Assembly: GCF_023283825.1 (NCBI RefSeq)
Contig: NZ_JAKILD010000016.1
Span: 1 to 64,000, forward strand
Source: Shewanella olleyana
GTDB taxonomy: Bacteria; Pseudomonadota; Gammaproteobacteria; Enterobacterales; Shewanellaceae
Reading direction: 5' to 3'
DNA length: 64,000 nucleotides
A program made the translations under genes and the position numbers. The notes under the pieces were generated by a model, which did not search any database, was not told the DNA's origin, and worked only from the letters and a program-made list of their open reading frames with translations. This document shows, one piece after another, positions 24,991-34,355 of the stretch (positions within the stretch are counted from its first letter, which is position 1; each line of letters begins with the position of its first letter).

Positions 24991-27900
24991 TTATTCAAGT
25001 AATATATCTGCAGCAGCGCCACTAGCTGGGATAGGTTTAGCCTTCAGAGGTAAAATGGGTGTCTGAACCATTTCATTCTTAAGGTAGTTGATTGCCTCAT
25101 TAAGCTGAGCATCAACACCATTAAAAGTAGCATGAGGTAAATTATCCACTTCGATATCAGGTGTTACCCCAAACCCTTCAACTATCCAGCGGCCATCCAT
25201 TGCGTACTGCGGATATTCAGCAACCCTTGCCATCCCGTTATCTGTTAAACGGTTACGCCCAGATAACCAAACCCCTGCTCCAGCGGTTTGCTTGCCAATA
25301 ATAGGGGCGATACCAAGTGCTTTGATACCGGCCGAAAAGGTCTCGCCATCTGAGTAAGTCATTTGATCTGCTAATACCACTAAATGACCTCTAAAGGTTT
25401 GTTGCATGTTGGTATTAGCTGAGCCATGAGTAGGTTGCCAGAACGCCCAAGCGCGGCGGAGTAATTTTTCGATAATCCAACTATCAATGTTACCACCTCG
25501 ATTTCGGCGAACATCAATGATTAAACCGTCTTTGTCGTAATTGGTATAAAATTCACGAGCAAAACTTTCGATATCACCTGAGCCCATGGCATATAAATGC
25601 AAGTACCCCATCTTGCCATCACTGGCTTTAGCCACTTTGTTGGCGTTATTGTTTACCCAATCTAAATATCGCAACTTAGCATCTGTGCCGTTTTCGTGAG
25701 GTACAACAATCGTTTTATGGCTGTTTTTACCTCGTTTAAGCTCAAGCAAAACCTGTTTTTTGGCTTGGTTTCTTAAGCTTTGGGTCACTTCAGCAATATT
25801 GTTAACTGGCTTACCATTAATGGCTAAAATAATATCGCCTTGCTTAGCATCCACTTCAATGCGCGCAAGTGGCGAGGCTTGACTTGGAAGTTCAGGATCA
25901 TTCTGATAAATATGACTTATCTCAATACCCTTCGATGTTTGGCTTAACTTAGCTCCTAGACTCGCTCCAACAACGGTATCATTCTTATCAATATCACCGC
26001 CTCGAACCTGAGAGTGCAATGAGTCCAATTCACCCATCATTTGTTTGAAAATATCATTTAACTCATTTCTATCAGTCAATCTTTCGAGTAAAGGTTGATA
26101 CTTTTTCTTAATTTCAGCCCAGTCTTTACCACGCATATTTTTGTCATAAAACGAGTCTCTATGCATTAACCAAGCATCTTCAAAAATTTGCTGCCACTCT
26201 TGCATGGGTGAAATAGATAACTGCCACTGCTCTGTATCAACTTTGGTATTTTTAAGCTCTGCAGGCATTTTGTCCCCTGCTGCAACAATGTGTAATTCAC
26301 TTGGATTTGATTGCTTTGTCACTAACAGTTTTTCACCATCAGCAGACACTTTATAATTAGCAATATCAGCGCCAAACTCGCTCAGTTCAGGTGATAGATG
26401 ATCGAATTTAACCAATTTCAAACTGGTTTTATCCCCGTGGGTATCTAGCAGGTAAAACTTATCTTTTAGCACAGTTAATTGATCATAATTACCTGGCGCT
26501 ATTGGCACTTGCCATAAGCGCTGGTTTATCCCTTGCCAATCGACTCTGATCTTTTTAGTACTCATATCCGCATCATCAGCAACTTCTGCCAATTTTGCAG
26601 CATTAAGCTCTGTAGGTTTTACAAATGGGAATAGCGCTTTTTCATTTAATGCGATGGCAAAAACTTGGGTACGTTTATCAAATATCGGCCCCATATTTCT
26701 ATCCCCCCAAGGTGAGCCTGGTGTGGCATCAAAGTGGCGGTTTGATAGGAAGTATAACCATTGGCCATCAGGGCTAAAGCTTGGAGAATAAGACTCGTAC
26801 TTGTCACTAGTCAAAGCTTTAGATTTTTCTTCTGACAAAGAATACAACACGATTTGTGGGCGTTGCTTGCCTATTTCAGCTTTCGTTACTGCAATCAGTT
26901 GGCTGTTAGCGGACCAAACAATATTAGGGTATTCACCTAGGCCTTCACCATTGGTGATAATTTTGTTGTTTTTGCCTTTTTTTAAATCTAGCAACCAAAC
27001 GTTACCGTCATAATCGTCATGGGCGATGTATCGCCCATCAGGTGACAGATGTAAACTGGTGCGTAAGCTACTACCATTCTTAGTTAATTGCTTCGCCCCT
27101 TTAGTACCATCAGCAGGGTATTGCCATATTTCCTGCTGGCCTGAAGCATCACTAATACCATAAACCCACTTACCATCCACGCTTAAAATGCCATCTCTAA
27201 TGCGAGACTCTGCAGGACTTTGGATTTGTACTAAGCGCCTGCCATCATGGCTTGCTACAACAACATGGCTTCTTGCGGTAATGACAGCTTTATCGCCAGA
27301 TGCTGCAAACTCAACTGATGTGGCATATTCCATCGGATCGTTAATCCAGTGGTCGCGTCGATGAGGAAAGTCAGAGGTGAGACTGATATTCAGTATTGAT
27401 GAATTTGCGTCATCAATATCAAACATTTTTAAGTCAGCTCCATGCTGGAATATAACGCGGCCTTGGTTCAGTGTCGCATCGCGAACTTGCCACTCTTTAA
27501 ATTGAGTGTGTTGCTTAATATCACTGCCATTAAGGGCCATTGACCAAATATTGTCATTACCCGATTGGTCACTGACAAAGTAGACTCTATCTTGCCAAAG
27601 CATAGGTTGTCTTACCGAGCCTTGATGTTCTGTGGTGAGCTTTTGCGCTTCATTGTCACTACCCAGTTCAAAACGCCAAATCTCACCTAATGCGCCGCCG
27701 CGATAAACCTTGGCGTTATCGCCACTGGCTTGTAAACCAAATTGAGTGAAGTATACATATTTACCTTGCTCGTCAATCGTCCCTTCAATTGTATCCGCTA
27801 AGGGTAAGTCTGTCAGTGTTAATGAAGTCGGGTTAACCGTTTTAAGTACCCAGTAATTTGCAGGTCCATGAGCATTGTCAGTGGCATAGAGCACTTCACC

Positions 27901-28263
27901 AGATGCAGTCCATCCTTGTAAGCGAACTCGACTATTTTCAAAACTGACTCGCTTTGCAACGCCACCAGCTATAGGCATTACATAAACTTCTGTCGCGCCG
28001 TCATAGTTAGCGCTATAGGCTACCCATTTGCCATCTTTGGAAATCGCCGCATCCATCTCTTCAGCTGCTTGGGTGGTAATACGTTTAGCATTTGTTTGAT
28101 TTAACTGGCTTGTCCATAAGTCACCTTCAGCTGTAAACACCACAGTTTGATCATGTAGTGCTGGAGCGCGGTAATAACCTTGGTTTTCGATGTTCGCGAG
28201 AGCTGAAGTGCTGCACAAGCCTAATGCCAATAGACAAGCGGTAACGGAGTGACGAAGTTTCAT
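24991..28263 (-). CDS. Secreted tricorn-like protease (S41 family)
   Basis: This is a 1090-residue periplasmic or secreted peptidase. In order: a signal peptide ending ALA; a WD40-like/TolB-like beta-propeller region (AVYTS/DGKWVAYSANYDG type blades); a second propeller (SPDGQWLYFLSNR); a helical core domain; a PDZ domain (IEVDAKQGDIILAINGKPV); and an S41 catalytic domain (GLIIDVRRNRGG, then SDGE with the likely nucleophile Ser971). Family members degrade oligopeptides. The start at 28263 is set by AAGGACT and the signal peptide; an upstream ATG at 28299 has neither. It follows the ECF sigma/anti-sigma pair by 158 bp and may belong to the same regulon, which is an inference. Confidence 0.92.
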   Translation of the reverse strand: MKLRHSVTACLLALGLCSTSALANIENQGYYRAPALHDQTVVFTAEGDLWTSQLNQTNAKRITTQAAEEMDAAISKDGKWVAYSANYDGATEVYVMPIAGGVAKRVSFENSRVRLQGWTASGEVLYATDNAHGPANYWVLKTVNPTSLTLTDLPLADTIEGTIDEQGKYVYFTQFGLQASGDNAKVYRGGALGEIWRFELGSDNEAQKLTTEHQGSVRQPMLWQDRVYFVSDQSGNDNIWSMALNGSDIKQHTQFKEWQVRDATLNQGRVIFQHGADLKMFDIDDANSSILNISLTSDFPHRRDHWINDPMEYATSVEFAASGDKAVITARSHVVVASHDGRRLVQIQSPAESRIRDGILSVDGKWVYGISDASGQQEIWQYPADGTKGAKQLTKNGSSLRTSLHLSPDGRYIAHDDYDGNVWLLDLKKGKNNKIITNGEGLGEYPNIVWSANSQLIAVTKAEIGKQRPQIVLYSLSEEKSKALTSDKYESYSPSFSPDGQWLYFLSNRHFDATPGSPWGDRNMGPIFDKRTQVFAIALNEKALFPFVKPTELNAAKLAEVADDADMSTKKIRVDWQGINQRLWQVPIAPGNYDQLTVLKDKFYLLDTHGDKTSLKLVKFDHLSPELSEFGADIANYKVSADGEKLLVTKQSNPSELHIVAAGDKMPAELKNTKVDTEQWQLSISPMQEWQQIFEDAWLMHRDSFYDKNMRGKDWAEIKKKYQPLLERLTDRNELNDIFKQMMGELDSLHSQVRGGDIDKNDTVVGASLGAKLSQTSKGIEISHIYQNDPELPSQASPLARIEVDAKQGDIILAINGKPVNNIAEVTQSLRNQAKKQVLLELKRGKNSHKTIVVPHENGTDAKLRYLDWVNNNANKVAKASDGKMGYLHLYAMGSGDIESFAREFYTNYDKDGLIIDVRRNRGGNIDSWIIEKLLRRAWAFWQPTHGSANTNMQQTFRGHLVVLADQMTYSDGETFSAGIKALGIAPIIGKQTAGAGVWLSGRNRLTDNGMARVAEYPQYAMDGRWIVEGFGVTPDIEVDNLPHATFNGVDAQLNEAINYLKNEMVQTPILPLKAKPIPASGAAADILLE

Positions 28264-28421
28264 AACCAGAAAAGTCCTTGTAAATATTATTATTTTCAAG
28301 GACTCAAACTAGCAAATAAATGCTAACTTAGCAGCATCAAATAGGCCATATCACCCATTTAAATTATAAGAAATTGTAACGAAGTTAAGCCGCCTCTCTC
28401 AGTTACCGCGCCTAAGTTATA

Positions 28422-29354
28422 TCACTGAGAGGTTAATTGCTGTTTTAATTCAGTAAACTGTTTATGTTGTGGGTGCTCAGGGTTCACAATGTCTGGGAAC
28501 CGCTGTTCAATGGTTAGCATGTAGCGCTCGGCTTGAGCGAAATTCTGAGTATTCACTAACTCAGTTAGTTTTATCATCGCCTTGTCTAGGGAATCATGTT
28601 GCATGGTCGGGGCTGTCATCGACTGCAATCCTTTTCCTGAAAACTCTTCTATCACCTGCATTTCTGCGTTTTGACGAGAACCATTTTCAACAGCGCCATT
28701 TTGAAGAGTGTCACTTTGAAGAGTCCCACTTTGAATAGTAGCAGTGTTACCTTCGGTGCTTATCTGTTGCTGTGGAATTTGCATATCAAAAGATTGTACA
28801 TTTCCTCTAGGTGCAACTTGCTTTATAGATGGGCTGTTACTGACTTCGGTTTTTTGTACGCCATTAACTGCATTGTCACTACTAACTGCATCGCCGCTAT
28901 TTACACTGGCATGACTTTGACTAATTTCCGCCTGTTGGGGTTGTGGCGCTGCGCTGCGCATCATTGCAGGTGCTGGGGTATCTGATATTACTGGGATGCT
29001 GTCATCAAGATCTGTCACTGCATGTTGTTTGAATTCAGGGTTTAGCAGCATGACTGACGCTATCAGTATTACCGAAGCTGCACTTGATAAGGGTAAGCGA
29101 TGCTTTTTCCAAAAGCTCACTTTTACAACATTATTCCTTGCTGCCTCAGTGGCGTTTGATTGAGTTGAGGCTGAACGAGTTGCAGATTGAACCGCTTTTG
29201 CCTGCAATAATATTGCCGCATCAATTGCAGCAGAAGGTCTTTCAAGGTCTTGCTGTTTATACAAAGCACAGATGTCTTCTTGTAATGCCGCAAACGCTTC
29301 ATCAGAAATGGCATTATTGGTTGTATCTGCTTGAGGTTTATCTTTATTACTCAT
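28422..29354 (-). CDS. Single-span membrane protein, probable anti-sigma factor
   Basis: This 310-residue protein has a short cytoplasmic N-terminus (helical, ISDEAFAALQEDICALYKQQ), one membrane span (about residues 83-103) and a long Ser/Gln/Asn-rich periplasmic part ending in a short helical domain. Its start codon overlaps the sigma-factor stop (ATGA), the usual arrangement of an ECF sigma and its anti-sigma. No zinc anti-sigma motif (HxxxCxxC) is visible, so the assignment rests on topology and position. Within it, 15-bp DNA repeats encode repeated TLQ-type units. A start 11 codons upstream is open but unconvincing. Confidence 0.75.
   Translation of the reverse strand: MSNKDKPQADTTNNAISDEAFAALQEDICALYKQQDLERPSAAIDAAILLQAKAVQSATRSASTQSNATEAARNNVVKVSFWKKHRLPLSSAASVILIASVMLLNPEFKQHAVTDLDDSIPVISDTPAPAMMRSAAPQPQQAEISQSHASVNSGDAVSSDNAVNGVQKTEVSNSPSIKQVAPRGNVQSFDMQIPQQQISTEGNTATIQSGTLQSDTLQNGAVENGSRQNAEMQVIEEFSGKGLQSMTAPTMQHDSLDKAMIKLTELVNTQNFAQAERYMLTIEQRFPDIVNPEHPQHKQFTELKQQLTSQ
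28689..28733. repeat. In-frame 15-bp repeats in the anti-sigma-like gene
   Basis: About three copies of a 15-bp unit like CTTTGAAGAGTCCCA lie in tandem and encode SGTLQSDTLQN-type pentads in the periplasmic linker. The length is a multiple of three, so copy changes keep frame. Confidence 0.75.
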
Positions 29355-29974
29355 GAGTTCCCCTCTTGCCATTTTAATGCAACACATTGTTTAATGCTTT
29401 GGTAGGCATAACGAATACGACTTTTAGTGGCCTCTAGTGTCACATCAGCAATATCGCTAATTGCTGCTGCGGTTAAGCCTAATTCTATATTGAGTAAAAA
29501 AGCTTCTTTTTGCACCGCAGGTAAATTGGCTATGCATGATTTTAGTAATTTGGCTTTTTGCACGTCTTCAAGTTGTTCGTCTGGGCGACTATGAGCTTGT
29601 TCATTATTGGTATTGGCGTCAAAATTATCCATACCGTCATCCCCCAACTCTTCGACTTTATCGAGAGGTTTAACCGACCTAACATGGTCTATTAGAAGAT
29701 TATGGGCAATTCGATATAACCAAGTGGTAAATTTGGCGGTCACTTGATAATTGCCAGCCGCATTTATCACTTTCCCCCAGGTGTCTTGATACAAATCTTC
29801 AGCGAGTGAATTATTACTAAGTTGACGCACAAAGTAGCGATACAGCGGGCCTTTATGCTTGCTGTATAATTGCTCAAAAGCCGCCGTATCACCTTGCTGA
29901 TAATTCAACATTAGTTGCTCATCTGACATGCTATTCGCAGTCGCCACATCATTAATTGGATCTAAGTCTGCCAC
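29351..29974 (-). CDS. ECF-family RNA polymerase sigma factor
   Basis: This 207-residue sigma-70-family factor shows region 2 (AFEQLYSKHKGPLYRYFVRQL, LAEDLYQDTWGKVI, TTWLYRIAHNLLIDHVR) and region 4 (LPAVQKEAFLLNIELGLTAAAISDIADVTLEATKSRIRYAYQSIKQ). A 30-residue acidic Asn/Asp-rich linker joins them. It overlaps the next gene, the probable anti-sigma, by 4 bp, and follows the YfbK-like gene by 84 bp. The operon order YfbK-like, sigma, anti-sigma suggests the periplasmic partner feeds the signal. A target promoter motif cannot be deduced here. Confidence 0.93.
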   Translation of the reverse strand: MADLDPINDVATANSMSDEQLMLNYQQGDTAAFEQLYSKHKGPLYRYFVRQLSNNSLAEDLYQDTWGKVINAAGNYQVTAKFTTWLYRIAHNLLIDHVRSVKPLDKVEELGDDGMDNFDANTNNEQAHSRPDEQLEDVQKAKLLKSCIANLPAVQKEAFLLNIELGLTAAAISDIADVTLEATKSRIRYAYQSIKQCVALKWQEGNS

Positions 29975-30058
29975 TCAGTCTACCTTGGGTTACGTACTCG
30001 TTTATGTACCACTTTCATTACATTAAACCAGTTTGCCCAGAGCAGAAGTTATTGTCTA

Positions 30059-31315
30059 CTAAATATGTTTACTAACAGGCGGAGGCTTAGGCAATGAAAT
30101 AGGCTCGACTGGCAAAATGAGTTGTTGTTTTCCCTCAAGAAGTTCTCCAATACGCTTTGATTTGATTGGCTGCGGCATTGGATAAGGCTCCCGTTGATGA
30201 GGAGGTTGCGGCTTTTTAATTGACTGTTGATATTCAGAACTTAAGGCTATGACGGCAACAGATTCTGCCAACTCAATAAACTGAGCGCGTTTGTCATTAA
30301 GCTCACCTTTAGTCGCCTCTTTGGCAATTTGAATCAATTTTTGATAATCAAAATCATGTACATAATTACTTCGATTAATTAACTGTCCTAAGCCCGCCAC
30401 CGCTGCGGCAAATCTAAAGTCATCAGTCGTTTGCTCAAAAAACTTTTGCAGCTGATTAATATCAATCGGAATTTGATTAATAAAGCGCTGACCAGAAGTA
30501 GAGCGCGCATCAGATATTGATAACTCAGCATGTTCTGTGGCACTAAAGCGCTGGGTGATTGATGGGTTTTCTGCCTGACTATGCGCATCAATTTCATTTA
30601 ATCTAAGCTCATACAAAGCTAAATACTGACGGGCGTTACTTACTGTCACTTGTCTATCATGTACTGAAGTTTTATGCGGTTTCTCAAAACCAACTAAACG
30701 ATATTCAGACACTAATCTTGGATTAAATTTCATCGTAGCCTGTAGCCAATTAAATCCAAGTACCGCCTTATCACTAGCATCCTGAGTTAAGGCGATATTG
30801 ACTAGTAGCAGGTGAGTACCTTGGTTATAAGGAGATGGAGCAAGCTCTGTCGCAACAGCATAATTGTTTGATACTTCATCAATATTTTCAAACTTATAAT
30901 CAAAGGTATTTAATAATTGGTGGCTACTAATACTATTTCGCGAGGGCAAAGTATTTTGGGCTACGGTCTGTTGCAATAACTGATAATCAGCAGAGCTTGT
31001 TGCTAAGTTAAACTGTGACAAAGGGGTTTCACCCGTCACCATATTGCCGCCATGTCCATTAATGGCAATCTGACCTTGATAATAACCCGGTTTAACTGGA
31101 GGATAAGGAGGTTTCTTCGGTAATGCTATCGGATCGGGACTTATTGCTTGCACACGTTCAGCACCCTCAGTAGCAGCAGCGGTTTGAGGTACACGTTGGC
31201 TTTGTTCAAAGGAGTCCATGTCTGCAGCGTTAACAGATGTGCAAGTCCCAATAGCTAAAGTAAATAACCCTAGATAAAATTGATGTTGAATTCCATATTT
31301 AGTTTGCTTTGTCAT
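30059..31315 (-). CDS. YfbK-like periplasmic protein lacking the von Willebrand A domain
   Basis: This 418-residue secreted protein has a signal peptide ending VNA. The N-terminal part resembles the YfbK_N domain (GETPLSQFNLATSSADYQLL, then LATELAPSPYNQGTHLLLVNIAL). The C-terminal part resembles the DUF3520 domain (KFNPRLVSEYRLVGFEK, LALYELRLNE, DDFRFAAAVAGLGQLI, FDYQKLIQIAKEA). In full-length YfbK proteins a vWA domain of about 180 residues with a DxSxS metal site sits between these parts; here they join directly and no such site is seen. A Pro-rich C-terminal tail follows. Start 31315 is set by GAGG; earlier ATGs are in frame. It is first in the sigma operon. Confidence 0.8.
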   Translation of the reverse strand: MTKQTKYGIQHQFYLGLFTLAIGTCTSVNAADMDSFEQSQRVPQTAAATEGAERVQAISPDPIALPKKPPYPPVKPGYYQGQIAINGHGGNMVTGETPLSQFNLATSSADYQLLQQTVAQNTLPSRNSISSHQLLNTFDYKFENIDEVSNNYAVATELAPSPYNQGTHLLLVNIALTQDASDKAVLGFNWLQATMKFNPRLVSEYRLVGFEKPHKTSVHDRQVTVSNARQYLALYELRLNEIDAHSQAENPSITQRFSATEHAELSISDARSTSGQRFINQIPIDINQLQKFFEQTTDDFRFAAAVAGLGQLINRSNYVHDFDYQKLIQIAKEATKGELNDKRAQFIELAESVAVIALSSEYQQSIKKPQPPHQREPYPMPQPIKSKRIGELLEGKQQLILPVEPISLPKPPPVSKHI

Positions 31316-31456
31316 GTTCAGCCTCATTACCAAATCGTTGATTGATATCAACCTTATTAGTAATAACGTAAACAAAATCAAAAAGGGTTATTTTTTATCA
31401 ATTATTTTTGTCGCAGAAATCTAACCATTAAAATGAAAGCTTCTATTTCATCTATG

Positions 31457-31541
31457 TTTAAACCTCATTTATTATTCAAGCTCATCGATTTTTAAACCTC
31501 ACCTATTGTTAAGCCTCATCTATTGTTAAGCCTCACCTAAG
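31457..31541. repeat. Imperfect 17-bp tandem repeats at a gene end
   Basis: Five 17-bp units follow head to tail (31457, 31474, 31491, 31508, 31525), with consensus near GTTAAGCCTCACCTATT. The last copy overlaps the final codons and stop of the minus-strand solute-binding-like gene. The region 31316-31532 otherwise holds no gene. The period equals that of the array at the left edge, but the sequence differs. Confidence 0.85.
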
Positions 31542-32381
31542 GTTAAACAATATTTCCAGTTGAGGAATTAAAATGGCCTTTTCAGCTTCACCAAAAAAAT
31601 CATCATGCATCCTGATAAATGCCTCTTGAAAACTTTGCTGGCTCATCACCCTGTCGATCTCAGCAATGATTTCATCACCCTTTTCTCCTTTCGAGCAGGC
31701 AATGTAACCATAAATAGCTTGATCAACATGACGAATGGGAATGGATACATAATCAAGGGACTTATCGTTATCTCTTAAGTAAGCGTCTACAACCTCACTA
31801 TATTCGATTATTCCAAGCACTCTTTCAGCTTTCAACATGTCCACTAATCTGTTCGATGAACTCATGCCACCGCGAACATAAAACTCATGGGGGTTTCTAT
31901 TAATTTTCTGGTCAATGTAATCGCCATAAGAACGATCTTTAACCACGCCAATTTGGCCTTGGGTATTTGGGGGTAATTTTGCAAAATCGAGTTGATTGGC
32001 AAAAACCTGTTGGTTTTTAGCCAGTGCTATTAAGCGCAGGGGTGGATATATAGTGATGGGATAACGAGAAAAGCTAGCCACCTCTAATCGTTCCGGGGTC
32101 TTAATTTTATTAAACATACAGCTATTTTGCTGTTTACTTAATTCTAACCAGCCTCGGGTCATACTCACTTGTTGCTGTTCAAATGTCAGTTGGTTATCGC
32201 TAAATTCAGTGAGCAGTGAAATTACCTCCATTTCCTCAGTCCCAGAAATAGACACGATGCTCTCATCAACTTCAGCCAGCATCACTCCATGAACACTTGC
32301 AATAGCAGGCTGATTTATAACAATAAAAATACATAAAACGTAAAAAACTAGTCCCTTAGTCTTTAACCTTTGGAATGACAT
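31533..32381 (-). CDS. Periplasmic solute-binding-like protein (TIGR02285-type)
   Basis: This 282-residue protein has a signal peptide (hydrophobic to about residue 28, ending AIASVHG) and a mature part that reads like a type-II periplasmic binding fold (SBP_bac_3/TIGR02285 hypothetical family). Visible blocks include RYPITIYPPLRLIALAK, GQIGVVKDRSYGDYID and VLGIIEYSEVVDAYL. Single proteins of this type are not linked to a transporter, as here, and their ligand is unknown. Its 3' end lies in a 17-bp repeat array. Ribosome site before ATG: GGAGGCAATCT. Confidence 0.78.
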   Translation of the reverse strand: MSFQRLKTKGLVFYVLCIFIVINQPAIASVHGVMLAEVDESIVSISGTEEMEVISLLTEFSDNQLTFEQQQVSMTRGWLELSKQQNSCMFNKIKTPERLEVASFSRYPITIYPPLRLIALAKNQQVFANQLDFAKLPPNTQGQIGVVKDRSYGDYIDQKINRNPHEFYVRGGMSSSNRLVDMLKAERVLGIIEYSEVVDAYLRDNDKSLDYVSIPIRHVDQAIYGYIACSKGEKGDEIIAEIDRVMSQQSFQEAFIRMHDDFFGEAEKAILIPQLEILFNLR

Positions 32382-32550
32382 AGATTGCCTCCGAGTTTAA
32401 AGCCTATGTGACTAACATTAGAGGAGAGTTTTAGCATTCGCAATCAGAAACTAAGTTTCAGCCGCAGAAAACACTGAAAAGCAGCCAAAATAAAGCCAAC
32501 ATGATATTATCTAGCCCCTTTTTTATAGCGGGCTTTCAGTCAGTTATAAA

Positions 32551-32569
32551 CCCTGTGCCCTACACAGGG
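32551..32569 (+). promoter_or_regulatory. Leader hairpin upstream of purE
   Basis: CCCTGTG-CCCTA-CACAGGG forms a 7-bp perfect stem 46 bp before the purE start. No T-run follows, and it does not match a known purine riboswitch or a PurR box. It may be an operator or mRNA structure. Confidence 0.4.
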
Positions 32570-32615
32570 GAAAAGTAAAAATAACCTAATAATATAAGTG
32601 TGTTAAGGAGTTATC

Positions 32616-33107
32616 ATGCAAGCCCTTGTTGCCGTAGTAATGGGATCTAAGAGTGATTGGCCGACCATGGAAGCCGCCGCAGAAATTATGGATAAGCTTC
32701 AGGTGCCATATCATGTTGAAGTTGTCTCAGCTCATCGCACTCCTGACAAACTAATGGATTTTGCTAGCACTGCTGCAGATAAAGGCTATAAAGTCATTAT
32801 TGGTGGTGCCGGTGGTGCAGCGCATCTCCCTGGTATGATCGCCTCAAAAACACGTTTACCAGTGCTAGGTGTCCCAGTTCAAAGCAAAGCGCTATCTGGA
32901 ATGGACAGCCTACTTTCAATCGTGCAAATGCCTAAAGGTATTGCTGTCGGTACTTTAGCTATCGGCACTGCTGGTGCATTCAACGCAGGCTTATTGGCGA
33001 GCCAAATTTTGGCAGTGACTGATGCCGAACTTGCAGCTCGTTTAGATGCATTCCGTGAAGATCAAACTAACACTATCCTTGATAACCCAGATCCGAGGGA
33101 AGCTTAA
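32616..33107 (+). CDS. purE: N5-carboxyaminoimidazole ribonucleotide mutase PurE
   Basis: PurE converts N5-CAIR to CAIR in de novo purine synthesis. The 163-residue class I enzyme shows [17 protein letters not shown] at the start, the SAHRTPDK motif and [34 protein letters not shown] lies just before the ATG. The stop codon overlaps the purK start by one base (TAATG), so the two are translationally coupled. Confidence 0.97.
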   Translation: MQALVAVVMGSKSDWPTMEAAAEIMDKLQVPYHVEVVSAHRTPDKLMDFASTAADKGYKVIIGGAGGAAHLPGMIASKTRLPVLGVPVQSKALSGMDSLLSIVQMPKGIAVGTLAIGTAGAFNAGLLASQILAVTDAELAARLDAFREDQTNTILDNPDPREA

Positions 33108-34204
33108 TGGCTCAGCAAGCTCCTAAACAGCATAATGTCTGGGTATTAGGTAATGGCCAATTAGGCGCAATGCTTTCTCATGCAGGCCACCCCTTAGCGA
33201 TTAATGTTCGCCCAGTTGATATCATGACCCCGTCTGATGAGCGCCTACCGCTTGAAGACACTGATGTCATTACTGCAGAACGTGAACAATGGCCTGAATC
33301 AAACCTGAGCTTACAATTAAGCGAACATCCGCATTTTATTAATGGTCCAGTGTTTGGCCGTTTAGCGGATCGTTATACTCAAAAGAGCTTATTAGATGAG
33401 TTATCAGTGCCAACGTCTCCTTGGGAGTTAGTTGATGACAAGACTCAAACTGATGCTTTACACCAACAATACGGTGATCGAGTATTATTAAAACGTCGCA
33501 CTGGCGGCTATGATGGCAAAGGTCAGCATTGGCTTAAGCAAGCAGAAGCGACTGAAATTCCTGCTGATTGGCGCAATGAAGCGATTGCAGAGCAAGCAAT
33601 CAACTTCGATGAAGAAGTGTCGATTGTTGGCGTGAGAACGCAATCAGGCGAATGTGTTTTCTACCCTCTTACGCTTAATTTGCATCAAGACGGTATTTTA
33701 ATGGCTTCAATTGCGCCATTAAGCCGTTTAGATCACCTCCAGCCTCAAGCTGAAGCTATGCTAACTATCATTATGGATGAGCTTGAATATGTGGGTGTGA
33801 TGGCAATGGAATGCTTCAGAGTGGGTAATGATTTACTCGTTAATGAACTTGCACCGCGAGTACATAACTCTGGCCATTGGACTCAGTCTGGGTGTCATAT
33901 TAACCAGTTTGAATTACACCTACGCGCTCTGTGTGGATTACCTATTCACAAGCCGCAGGTTAACTTTCAATGTGTAATGGTTAATTTAATCGGCGTGGAT
34001 AAAGATGACCGCTGGTTAAGTCTGCCTAACGCTGAGTTATTCTGGTACAACAAAGAAGTTCGTGTTGGCCGAAAAGTCGGTCATTTAAACCTTTCAGCTC
34101 ACAGCAAAACAATGGTTGATGACAGTATCAGCCAACTGCAACAATGGATGCCAGAGCAATACCAAGCACCATTAGCGTGGATTTTAGAAGAGTTTAAAGC
34201 GTAA
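33107..34204 (+). CDS. purK: N5-carboxyaminoimidazole ribonucleotide synthase PurK
   Basis: PurK is an ATP-grasp ligase that makes N5-CAIR from AIR, bicarbonate and ATP for PurE. Typical elements are VWVLGNGQLGAMLSHA at the N-terminus, the KRRTGGYDGKGQ loop, the INFDEEVSIVGVR strand, and ATP-grasp residues in LVNELAPRVHNSGHWTQ. Length 365 residues is normal for the family. It is the second gene of purEK and is followed by a strong terminator. Confidence 0.96.
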   Translation: MAQQAPKQHNVWVLGNGQLGAMLSHAGHPLAINVRPVDIMTPSDERLPLEDTDVITAEREQWPESNLSLQLSEHPHFINGPVFGRLADRYTQKSLLDELSVPTSPWELVDDKTQTDALHQQYGDRVLLKRRTGGYDGKGQHWLKQAEATEIPADWRNEAIAEQAINFDEEVSIVGVRTQSGECVFYPLTLNLHQDGILMASIAPLSRLDHLQPQAEAMLTIIMDELEYVGVMAMECFRVGNDLLVNELAPRVHNSGHWTQSGCHINQFELHLRALCGLPIHKPQVNFQCVMVNLIGVDKDDRWLSLPNAELFWYNKEVRVGRKVGHLNLSAHSKTMVDDSISQLQQWMPEQYQAPLAWILEEFKA

Positions 34205-34227
34205 TTCCTTTAGACAATTCAAATTTT

Positions 34228-34252
34228 AAAGGCGCCATTGGCGCCTTTTTTA
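34228..34252 (+). terminator. purEK terminator
   Basis: AAAGGCGCC-ATT-GGCGCCTTTTTT is a GC-rich stem with T-run. Confidence 0.93.
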
Positions 34253-34355
34253 TTTATCTATGATTATTCTATGCCTCTAAATATTGAACGATACCCACAT
34301 CAAATTTAGCTTTATAAGCTTGAACATCTTTCATATTTTGAAAGTTTAGCGACCG

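Noticed and set aside
32551..32569. Purine riboswitch or PurR box before purE
   Set aside because: The hairpin lacks the conserved purine-riboswitch core, and the sequence does not fit the PurR palindrome ACGCAAACGTTTGCGT.
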